From: Cellulomonas cellasea | GTDB taxonomy: Bacteria > Actinomycetota > Actinomycetes > Actinomycetales > Cellulomonadaceae | Length of the DNA: 64,000 nt | Reading direction: 5' to 3' | NCBI RefSeq assembly: GCF_030372105.1 | Contig: NZ_JAUDBQ010000001.1 | Location: 1-64,000 of the forward strand | Shown: in pieces, positions 57,620 to 64,000 of the stretch | Layout: the number at the start of each line of letters is the position of its first letter | How positions within the stretch are numbered: position 1 is the first letter of the stretch | Translations under genes and position numbers: made by a program | The notes under the pieces: generated by a model | What the model saw: only the letters and a program-made list of their open reading frames with translations | The model's database searches: none | What the model was told of the DNA's origin: nothing

Positions 57620-58217
57620 GGCCGGACTGTCGCCCGACGCCGTCGTCGCCCTCGCCCTCGAGCTCGTGGACGAGGGCGGCCCGCGCGGGTTCGCGCAGCT
57701 CACGCTCTCCGCAGTGGCCGAGCGGGCCGGGGTCGCGACACCCAGCCTCTACAAGCACGTGGGCGGGCTGCCCGCGCTGCGCCGCGAGGTGGCCAGGATC
57801 GCCGTCGAGCAGTTCACCGCCACGCTGTCCGCCGCCGCCGCCAGCACGCGCGACCCCGCGGACGCGCTGCGCGGCATGGCCCACGCGGTGCGCGACCAGG
57901 CCCGCGCCCTGCCCGGCCGGTACAGCGCCGTCCAGGGGTCGAGCTGGGTGTTCGACCCGGAGGCCACGGCCGTGCACGCCGCCGCCGGCGAGACCGTCGC
58001 CGCGATCGCCGAGCAACTCGCGCGGCTGGGCGTCCCCGAGTCCCGCCGGATCGACGCGGTCCGCGCGTTCCGGGCGGCGGTGCACGGCTTCGTCGCCCTC
58101 GAGCTCGACGGCGGGTTCGGCCTCCCGGACGACGTGGACGTGAGCTTCGACTACCTCGTCGACGGGCTGGTGGACGCGCTGGCGAGGACCGGCGCCGCTA
58201 CGACAGCGAGCCAGTGA
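57612..58217 (+). CDS. TetR family transcriptional regulator
   Basis: A 201-residue repressor. The N-terminal helix-turn-helix (about residues 8-55) contains LTLSAVAERAGVATPSLYKHVGGLPALRREV. The C-terminal ligand domain includes WVFDPEATAVHAAAGE and RAFRAAVHGFVALELDGGFGLPDDVDVSFDYLVDGL, the pattern of the WHG-type TetR C-terminus. GTG 57612 overlaps the hydrolase gene. It probably represses its own operon through the palindrome at 56743-56759. Its 3' end overlaps the convergent CE7 gene by 20 bp. Confidence 0.92.
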   Translation: MPRAGLSPDAVVALALELVDEGGPRGFAQLTLSAVAERAGVATPSLYKHVGGLPALRREVARIAVEQFTATLSAAAASTRDPADALRGMAHAVRDQARALPGRYSAVQGSSWVFDPEATAVHAAAGETVAAIAEQLARLGVPESRRIDAVRAFRAAVHGFVALELDGGFGLPDDVDVSFDYLVDGLVDALARTGAATTASQ

Positions 58218-59235
58218 CGGACGGGTCCAGGGCCACCGGCTCCGCGCCACGCGCCACCCGGGGCGCCAGCCACTCGAGCTGACGGCTGAACTGGTAGGCC
58301 TCGCCGCCCTCATGCTGGTTGAACGGGTAGACGACCATCTCCTTGTCCTCGACCCCGCCGGCCAGCGCCCCGTAGTGGTTGAACGCCGCGTAGACGGTGG
58401 ACGGCGGGCAGATCGGGTCCATCAACGCCACGGAGAACAGCGCCGGGGCGGACGCCCGCCGTGCCAGGTGCACGCCGTCGAGGTAGGAGAGGGTGCGGAA
58501 CACCTGCTCGTCCGTGCCGCGGCGCACCGCGAGGTAGTTGGTGATCTCGCCATACGGGTCGGTGTCCGTGATCTCCACGGCCCGCCGGTAGTGGCACAGG
58601 AAGGGCACGTTGGGCATCACGGCGAGCAGGCCGTCGGCCAGCCCGGCGACCGCCAGCGCGAGCCCGCCGCCCTGGCTGCCGCCGGTCACCGTCACACGGG
58701 CGCCGTCCACGCCGGGCACGGCGCGGACCGCGTCGATCGCGCGCACCGCATCGGTCATCACCCGGCGGTAGTAGTGCTCCCGGGGGTCGAGGATGCCGCG
58801 GGTCATGAAGCCCGGCGTCGCCGGCCCCGAGCCCACCGGGTCGGGGGTGTCCCCGCCGGCGCCCCAGCGCCCGCCCTGGCCCCGGGTGTCCATGAGCAAG
58901 TGCGCGTAGCCCGCGGCCGCCCAGCCCAGGCGCTCATGCGGCAGCCCGCGCCCGCCGCCGTAGCCGATGAGCTCCACCACCGCGGGCAGTGGGCCAGCAG
59001 CGCCCGCCGGGCGGGTCAGCCAGCCCTTGATCGGGTGCCCGCCGAATCCCGCGAACGTCACGTCGTACGTGTCGATCAGCGTCAGCCCGGTCTCGACGGG
59101 CTCGAGCCGCAGCCCGAGGTCGTGGGCCCGCGCCTCGGCGAGCGTCTCGCGCCAGAACTCGTCGAAGTCGTCCGGCTCGTCGAGGGCCGGCAGGTACGTC
59201 TCGAGCTCGGCGAGGGGCAGATCGAACAGGGCCAT
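58198..59235 (-). CDS. CE7 acetylxylan esterase/cephalosporin-C deacetylase
   Basis: A 345-residue cytoplasmic deacetylase of carbohydrate esterase family 7. The catalytic triad is Ser187 (GGSQGG), Asp273 (LMDPICPP) and His308 (NQHEGG). MDTRGQGG (115-122), the RGQ motif of this family, is present, as is FDEFWRETL near the N-terminus. Such enzymes deacetylate imported xylo-oligosaccharides, consistent with a plant-polymer degrader. There is no signal peptide. It lies 76 bases downstream of cbs in the same direction. Confidence 0.92.
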   Translation of the reverse strand: MALFDLPLAELETYLPALDEPDDFDEFWRETLAEARAHDLGLRLEPVETGLTLIDTYDVTFAGFGGHPIKGWLTRPAGAAGPLPAVVELIGYGGGRGLPHERLGWAAAGYAHLLMDTRGQGGRWGAGGDTPDPVGSGPATPGFMTRGILDPREHYYRRVMTDAVRAIDAVRAVPGVDGARVTVTGGSQGGGLALAVAGLADGLLAVMPNVPFLCHYRRAVEITDTDPYGEITNYLAVRRGTDEQVFRTLSYLDGVHLARRASAPALFSVALMDPICPPSTVYAAFNHYGALAGGVEDKEMVVYPFNQHEGGEAYQFSRQLEWLAPRVARGAEPVALDPSVTGSLS

Positions 59236-59311
59236 GAGGACACGCTTCCTACGAGGTCGTGGACAGGGTCTGGCGGGCGCCCGGCGGCTGCTCGGCGTCG
59301 GGCGGCGTCGG

Positions 59312-60718
59312 TTAGTGCGTGAGGAATCCGAGCAGGTCGTGGCGGGTCAGGACGCCCACGGGGTTGCCGTCGTCGACGACCATGAGCGCGTCGGCCTGCT
59401 GCAGCGCGGCGCGGGCAGCCTCCACCGACTCCCCCGCCCCGATCAGCGGCAGCCGGTCGGACATGTGCCGGTCGACCCGGTCGGAGAGCTCCGCCGCGCC
59501 GGAGAACACCGCGTCGAGCAGCGCGCGCTCGCTCACGGACCCGGCCACCTCGCCGATCATCACGGGCGGCTCGGCGCCGACCACCGGCATCTGCGAGACG
59601 CCGTACTCGTGCAGGATCTCGATCGCGTCGCGCACCGTCTCGTTCGGGTGGGTGTGCACCAGCGCCGGGATCTGGCCGCTCTTGCCGCCCAGCACGTCGG
59701 CGACGGTGGCGCCCTCCTCGGCGGGCAGGAACCCGTACGAGCGCATCCAGGAGTCGTTGAAGATCTTGGACATGTACCCGCGGCCGCTGTCGGGCAGCAG
59801 CACCACGATGACCGCCGACGCGGCCGCCTGCGGGTCCTCGTCCTGCAGGCGCTGGGCCAGGCGCAGCGCGGCCACCACGGCCATCCCGCAGGAGCCGCCG
59901 ACCAGCAGCCCCTCCTCGCGGGCGAGCCGCCGGGTCATCGAGAACGAGTCGGCGTCGGAGACGGCGATGATCTCGTCGGGCACCGCGGGGTCGTAGGCCG
60001 TCGGCCAGAAGTCCTCCCCCACGCCCTCGACGAGGTACGGCCGCCCGTCCCCGCCGGAGTAGACCGACCCCTGCGGGTCGGCGCCCACGACGCGCACCCT
60101 GCCGCCGTCGGCCGCGGCCCGCCCGGCCGACGCGTCCTTGAGGTAGCGGCCGGTGCCGGTGATGGTGCCGCCGGTGCCCACGCCGGCGACGAAGTGCGTC
60201 ACGCGGCCGTCCGTGTCGTTCCAGACCTCGGGCCCGGTGGTCTCGTAGTGGCTCGCCGGGCCGTTGAGGTTGGCGTACTGGTTGGGCTTCCAGGCGCCCT
60301 CGATCTCCGTCACGAGCCGGTCGGAGACGGAGTAGTAGGAGTCGGGGTGGTCGGGGGCGACCGCCGTGGGGGTCACCACGACCTCGGCGCCATAGGCGCG
60401 CAGCACGTCGCGCTTGTCCTGGGAGACCTTGTCCGGGCACACGAAGACGCAGCGGTACCCCTTGCGCTGGGCCACCAGGGCCAGGCCCACGCCGGTGTTC
60501 CCGCTGGTCGGCTCGACGATGGTGCCGCCCGGCCGCAGCTCGCCGCTGGCCTCCGCCGCCTCGATCATCTTCAGCGCGATGCGGTCCTTCGCGGAGCCGC
60601 CGGGGTTCATGTACTCGATCTTGGCGAGGACTGTCGCGGACAGCCCCTCGGTCACGGAGGTGAGCTGGACGAGGGGGGTGTTCCCGACGAGCTCGGAGAT
60701 GTGCTTCGCGTACTTCAC
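59312..60718 (-). CDS. cbs: Cystathionine beta-synthase
   Basis: A 468-residue PLP enzyme joining homocysteine and serine to cystathionine. PLP Lys44 lies in NPGGSAKDRIA. SGNTGVGLALVA and VAGVGTGGTITGTGRYLKD bind substrate and phosphate. The C-terminal third (about 340-468) is a pair of CBS repeats, as in full-length CBS; there is no N-terminal haem domain. O-acetylserine sulfhydrylase activity is an alternative, but the CBS pair and the nearby metB favour transsulfuration. Start ATG 60718. Confidence 0.92.
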   Translation of the reverse strand: MKYAKHISELVGNTPLVQLTSVTEGLSATVLAKIEYMNPGGSAKDRIALKMIEAAEASGELRPGGTIVEPTSGNTGVGLALVAQRKGYRCVFVCPDKVSQDKRDVLRAYGAEVVVTPTAVAPDHPDSYYSVSDRLVTEIEGAWKPNQYANLNGPASHYETTGPEVWNDTDGRVTHFVAGVGTGGTITGTGRYLKDASAGRAAADGGRVRVVGADPQGSVYSGGDGRPYLVEGVGEDFWPTAYDPAVPDEIIAVSDADSFSMTRRLAREEGLLVGGSCGMAVVAALRLAQRLQDEDPQAAASAVIVVLLPDSGRGYMSKIFNDSWMRSYGFLPAEEGATVADVLGGKSGQIPALVHTHPNETVRDAIEILHEYGVSQMPVVGAEPPVMIGEVAGSVSERALLDAVFSGAAELSDRVDRHMSDRLPLIGAGESVEAARAALQQADALMVVDDGNPVGVLTRHDLLGFLTH

Positions 60719-60872
60719 GGTGGCGGTGCTCCGGGGGGTGGGCGGCAGGTGCGGACGGCGGCGCCCGCATTGGCGCGCGTCGTCCCGGCGATCATCCCAC
60801 CAGCAGGGTCGCTGGCACAGCCTCCCGCCACGCGGGTGCGGCGGGATAGATCAACCCAGCCCCGTGGACGCG

Positions 60873-60907
60873 CGGACGCCCGGGTGCGACTCGCACCCGG
60901 GCGTCCG
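60873..60907 (-). terminator. Terminator of the Bax inhibitor-1-like gene
   Basis: Perfect 17-bp arms (60873-60889, 60891-60907) around a single central base lie 19 bases beyond the stop at 60927 and 154 bases before the cbs start. The gap 60719-60872 should hold the cbs promoter, but no clear boxes were found. Confidence 0.8.
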
Positions 60908-60926
60908 GTCGTTCGTGTCCTAGCGG

Positions 60927-61772
60927 TCAGTCGCCGCGCAGGATCGACAGGATGCGGAGCAGCTCGAGGTACAGCCACACCAGCGTGACGATCAGCCCGA
61001 AGGCCGCCGACCAGGCGAACTTCGCGGGCGCGCCCTGCTCGACGCCGCGCTTGATGGAGTCGAAGTCCATGATCAGCGACATGGACGCCAGGCCCACCGC
61101 GAACAGGCCGACGACGATGCCGAGCCCGCCACTGCGCAGCGGGCCGTAGTCCCCGCCGCCCACGCCGACCAGCATGAGGACGACGTTGATCAGCGAGTAC
61201 GCGACGTAGCCGACCAGCGCCAGCATGAGGAACTTGGTGAACTTCGGGGTGACGCGCACCTTGCCCGAGCGGAACAGGAACAGCGCCGTGCCGAAGACGG
61301 CGAGGGTCGCGAGGACCGCCTGCCCGACGACGCCGTTGTACTGCGCCTCGTAGAACGCGCTGATGCCGCCGAGGAAGACGCCCTGGGCCACCGTGTACGC
61401 GATGATCAGCGCGGGGCTCGGGGTCTTCTTGAACGCGTTCACCAGGCCGAGGCCGAGGCCGACGATGGCGCCGATGAAGAACAGGCCCGGCGCGATCATC
61501 CACGTCGCCGCGCCGACGACCACGAGCAGCGCGAGCAGCCCGCCGGTCTTCATGATGACGTCGTCGTACGTCATCCGGCCCGTCTGCGCCGTGGTGGCGG
61601 ACGGGGCCTCGTACAGCTCGTTCAGCGACGCGGCATCGGCCGGGACCCCGTACGGCGCCTGCTGCCCGTAGGGCGCCGGCATCGTGGACGTGCTCCCGGA
61701 TCCCTTGCGGGCGCGAGCCCGCTCCCGGGGGTCGCCGAAGATGTCGCTGTTGCCGAAGACGGGATTGCTCAT
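60927..61772 (-). CDS. Bax inhibitor-1/YccA family membrane protein
   Basis: A 281-residue protein. A cytoplasmic N-terminal tail of about 65 residues (NPVFGNSDIFGDPRERARA...) leads to seven membrane segments. The TAQTGRMTYDDVIMKTGGLLALLV start, the FDSIKRGVEQGAPAKFAWSAAFGLIVTLVWLYLELLRIL end and its charged pairs match the actinobacterial YccA subgroup. ATG 61772 has a perfect AGGAGGA site. Relatives leak Ca2+ or interact with FtsH in other bacteria; the role here is unknown. Confidence 0.92.
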   Translation of the reverse strand: MSNPVFGNSDIFGDPRERARARKGSGSTSTMPAPYGQQAPYGVPADAASLNELYEAPSATTAQTGRMTYDDVIMKTGGLLALLVVVGAATWMIAPGLFFIGAIVGLGLGLVNAFKKTPSPALIIAYTVAQGVFLGGISAFYEAQYNGVVGQAVLATLAVFGTALFLFRSGKVRVTPKFTKFLMLALVGYVAYSLINVVLMLVGVGGGDYGPLRSGGLGIVVGLFAVGLASMSLIMDFDSIKRGVEQGAPAKFAWSAAFGLIVTLVWLYLELLRILSILRGD

Positions 61773-62067
61773 GTCTTCCTCCTGGTCGCGGCGCCCCGAG
61801 CACACCTCGGCGCGGTCGTGTGGACGGCCGGTCCGCCGCGGGGACGGAGCCGCTGGCCAGTCACTACAGTACGCAAACGCGCGACCCGGCCGATTCGTTC
61901 CCCGAGGCGCCACCCCCTGATCCGACCCGGACGCTCGGCTCAGGGTGGTCCTCCTTGCGGCGTACTCCCCCGGCCGGCGATCTCCGTCTCGCGACGGTTC
62001 CGCGCCCGCTCCCGGCCGCCGTAGGTTCGTGATGCTCGCTCCCCACCCCTGCATCCGAGGACGTCAC
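61773..62067. promoter_or_regulatory. Divergent control region, Bax inhibitor-1-like gene and ABC-2 exporter
   Basis: A 295-bp gap between divergent genes. Apart from the two ribosome-binding sites (AGGAGGA on the minus strand near 61780, CCGAGGA on the plus strand near 62058), I see only a less GC-rich stretch at 61861-61880. It contains TACTGT on the minus strand, a weak -10 candidate. Confidence 0.4.
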
Positions 62068-63027
62068 ATGATCGAGGCACGCGGCCTGACCAAGAGGTAC
62101 GGGTCCAAGACTGCCGTCGACGGCATCAGCTTCACCGTCCAGCCGGGCAAGGTCACCGGCTTCCTGGGCCCGAACGGCGCCGGCAAGTCCACCACCATGC
62201 GCATGATCGTGGGGCTCGACCGCCCCACCGCCGGCGATGTCACGGTCAACGGCCGACCGTTCGCCGATCACCAGGCCCCCCTGCACGAGGTCGGCGCCCT
62301 GCTCGACGCGAAGGCCGTGCACACGGGGCGCAGCGCCGCGAACCACCTGGCCGCGATGGCCGCCACGCACGGCATCGGCAAGTCCCGGGTGCGCGAGGTC
62401 ATCGAGATGACCGGCCTGGGAACCGTCGCCGGCAAGCGCGTCGGCGGGTTCTCGCTCGGCATGGGCCAGCGCCTGGGCATCGCGTCGGCGCTGCTCGGCG
62501 ACCCGCGCACGCTCATCCTCGACGAGCCGGTCAACGGCCTCGACCCCGAGGGCGTGCTGTGGGTGCGCAACCTCGTGCGGTTCCTCGCCTCCGAGGGCCG
62601 CACCGTGTTCCTGTCCTCGCACCTGATGAGCGAGATGGCGCTGACCGCCGACCACATCATCGTCATCGGGCGCGGGCGCATCATCGCGGACGCCCCGGTG
62701 CAGGACATCGTGGCCCGCGCCACCGGCACCACCGTCCGGGTGCGCACCCCGCACGCGACCCAGCTCGCCGAGCTGCTGCGCGCCCCCGACGTGACCATCT
62801 CCACCTCGGCGCCCGGCCTGCTCGAGGTCACCGGCTCCACCGCCGTGACCATCGGGGAGACCGCCGCCGCCGCCCAGCTCGTGCTGCACGAGCTCACCCC
62901 GGTCGCCGCGTCCCTCGAGGACGCCTACATGTCCCTGACCGCCGACTCCGTCGAGTACCACTCGACCTCGACCGGCCTGCCCACGCCGGTCGGCGCAGCG
63001 TCCGGCGTGACCTCTGAGGAGAACTGA
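62068..63027 (+). CDS. ABC-2 exporter ATP-binding protein
   Basis: A 319-residue DrrA/NatA-type ATPase. P-loop GPNGAGKST (34-42), signature FSLGMGQRLGIASALLGDPRTLILDEPVNGLDPEG and SSHLMSEM (H-loop) are present. A roughly 90-residue C-terminal domain follows. ATG 62068 is chosen for its GAGGA site; the longer upstream frame has no support. Such systems often export lipids, peptides or drugs. The stop overlaps the permease start by one base. Confidence 0.9.
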   Translation: MIEARGLTKRYGSKTAVDGISFTVQPGKVTGFLGPNGAGKSTTMRMIVGLDRPTAGDVTVNGRPFADHQAPLHEVGALLDAKAVHTGRSAANHLAAMAATHGIGKSRVREVIEMTGLGTVAGKRVGGFSLGMGQRLGIASALLGDPRTLILDEPVNGLDPEGVLWVRNLVRFLASEGRTVFLSSHLMSEMALTADHIIVIGRGRIIADAPVQDIVARATGTTVRVRTPHATQLAELLRAPDVTISTSAPGLLEVTGSTAVTIGETAAAAQLVLHELTPVAASLEDAYMSLTADSVEYHSTSTGLPTPVGAASGVTSEEN

Positions 63028-63896
63028 TGAGCACCACGACGCTGGCCGCGGGGACGACGCCGGCCACCACCTCCGCCGGGCGGGCGGCGCGCCCCGGCGT
63101 GACGTTCGGGCGCCTGGTCGTCGCCGAGTGGATCAAGTTCCGCTCACTGCGCTCGACCTGGTGGACCCTCGCCCTGGCCGTCCTCGGCATGGTCGGGATC
63201 AGCTTGATCTTCTCGATCGGCGTGCGCTCGAACGCGGTCACCGCCGAGGGGGACGAGGGCAGCATGCTCGGCGTCCTGGTGATCGTCTTCGGCTACTCCG
63301 CCGCCCAACTCGCGCTCGCCGTCCTCGGCGCCCTGAGCATCACCGGCGAGTACTCCACCGGGATGATCCGCTCCACCCTCACGGCGGCCCCGCGCCGGCT
63401 GCCCGCGCTGTGGGCGAAGCTGCTGGTGCTCACCGTCGTGACGGTGGTCGTCTCCGTCGTCGGCCTCACGCTGTCCTACCTCGTGACGCTCCCGCTGCTC
63501 TCGGGCACGGGCGTGAGCCTGGACTTCGGCGACAGCGAGACGGTGCGCGCCATCGCGGGCGTGCCGCTCTACCTCACGGCCATCACGTTGCTGGCCTTCG
63601 CCATCGGCGCGATCATGCGGCACTCGGCGGGGGCCATCACCACCACGCTCGGCATCATGCTGGTCCTGCCCATGGTGTTCAGCATCCTCGGGGTGTTCTT
63701 CAGCTGGGCGGCGCGCGTCGCCGCCTACCTGCCCACGACCGCCGGCGAGCAGATCATGTCGTTCGGCGGGATGTCGGGCGGCGGCATGGTCTCGGACGTG
63801 TCGCTGGCCCCGTGGGCGGGCATCGGACTGCTCGGCGGCTACGTCGTCGTGCTCCTCGCGGTCGCGGCTGTGCTCATGCGCCGGAGGGACGCCTGA
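63027..63896 (+). CDS. ABC-2 exporter permease
   Basis: A 289-residue permease with a 25-residue Thr/Ala-rich tail and six membrane segments. AEWIKFRSLRSTWWTLAL is the usual entry into the first segment, and ITGEYSTGMIRSTLTAAPRR is the ABC-2 cytoplasmic motif. It works with the preceding ATPase (TGATG junction). The substrate is unknown. Confidence 0.9.
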   Translation: MSTTTLAAGTTPATTSAGRAARPGVTFGRLVVAEWIKFRSLRSTWWTLALAVLGMVGISLIFSIGVRSNAVTAEGDEGSMLGVLVIVFGYSAAQLALAVLGALSITGEYSTGMIRSTLTAAPRRLPALWAKLLVLTVVTVVVSVVGLTLSYLVTLPLLSGTGVSLDFGDSETVRAIAGVPLYLTAITLLAFAIGAIMRHSAGAITTTLGIMLVLPMVFSILGVFFSWAARVAAYLPTTAGEQIMSFGGMSGGGMVSDVSLAPWAGIGLLGGYVVVLLAVAAVLMRRRDA

Positions 63897-63912
63897 GCGA
63901 CGTCGCGCCCCT

Positions 63913-63945
63913 GGCGCCGGGTCGGGCACTGCCCGACCCGGCGCC
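63913..63945 (+). terminator. Terminator of the ABC-2 exporter operon
   Basis: Perfect 15-bp arms (63913-63927, 63931-63945) with loop ACT start 16 bases after the permease stop. The remaining 55 bases to the window edge show no gene start. Confidence 0.85.
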
Positions 63946-64000
63946 CTCGTCTGCCGCCCTCCCCCGCACGGGCGTCGCGCGGAGCCAGCCCACCGCGCTG

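Noticed and set aside
61945-62067. A 41-residue extension of the ABC-2 ATPase
   Set aside because: It lacks a ribosome-binding site, while ATG 62068 has one and begins directly at the conserved MIEARGLTKRYG start.

Overview
The window is a gene-dense, very high-GC chromosomal segment of an actinobacterium. Both mycothiol-specific enzymes (mshB and mca) and several actinobacteria-typical families (DUF4307, the PIN-PhoH protein PhoH2, a short Z-isoprenyl diphosphate synthase beside a hemolysin III gene) are present. With a CE7 deacetylase, a secreted GH15-type enzyme and several carbohydrate or peptide importers, a Micrococcales member such as a Cellulomonas relative is the most likely source; that assignment is inference. 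No rRNA, tRNA, CRISPR array, transposase, integrase or phage gene was seen, so this is core genome rather than an island.

Layout. 1-4.5 kb: the start of an acidic protein cut by the window edge, then typA > mshB > a membrane protein > a flavin reductase, all read leftward. 4.6-17.6 kb: two paralogous oligopeptide/nickel-type ABC importers, both read leftward. In the second, a plus-strand membrane/PH-type gene lies between the permeases and the fused ATPase. 18-24.8 kb: a DHFR-like protein, ychF, a two-gene ABC exporter, rmuC and ispH. 25-29.4 kb: xseA-xseB-pfkB, a DUF1801 protein and a GH15-family enzyme. 29.4-33.8 kb: a trehalose-type (LpqY-SugABC-like) sugar importer. 33.9-36.1 kb: carbonic anhydrase and fumC. 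36.3-44.1 kb: a four-gene FtsX/MacB-like ABC operon with two very large permeases and two different ATPases, one of which carries a C-terminal AbrB-like segment. 44.2-50.8 kb: phoH2, uppS-type gene, trhA, nitrilase, mca with a small membrane partner, DUF4307, greA. 50.9-55.3 kb: a translationally coupled metB > AI-2E transporter > ilvA operon and divergent msrA. 55.4-60.7 kb: HEAT-like protein, FKBP isomerase, an alpha/beta hydrolase-TetR pair with its own palindromic operator, CE7 esterase, cystathionine beta-synthase. 60.9-64 kb: Bax inhibitor-1-like protein and an ABC-2 exporter.

How the genes fit together. mshB makes mycothiol and mca cleaves mycothiol S-conjugates. cbs, metB and msrA belong to sulfur amino-acid and methionine-repair metabolism, so thiol and redox biology recurs. 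From memory, the gene content of 19-60 kb follows the Mycobacterium tuberculosis Rv1077-Rv1112 neighbourhood and the left end follows Rv1165-Rv1171. The ABC systems (two peptide, one sugar, the FtsX operon, the ABC-2 pairs) look like lineage-specific additions between those anchors.

Many genes overlap by 4 bp (ATGA/GTGA), which shows translational coupling. Strong GC-rich hairpins without U-tracts follow most transcription units. Three clear operator-like palindromes were found: upstream of the second peptide-binding protein, upstream of trhA, and directly upstream of the hydrolase-TetR operon. Nothing in the window is a convincing wholly new system; the AbrB-tailed ATPase operon and the enlarged DppB permease are the most unusual items.
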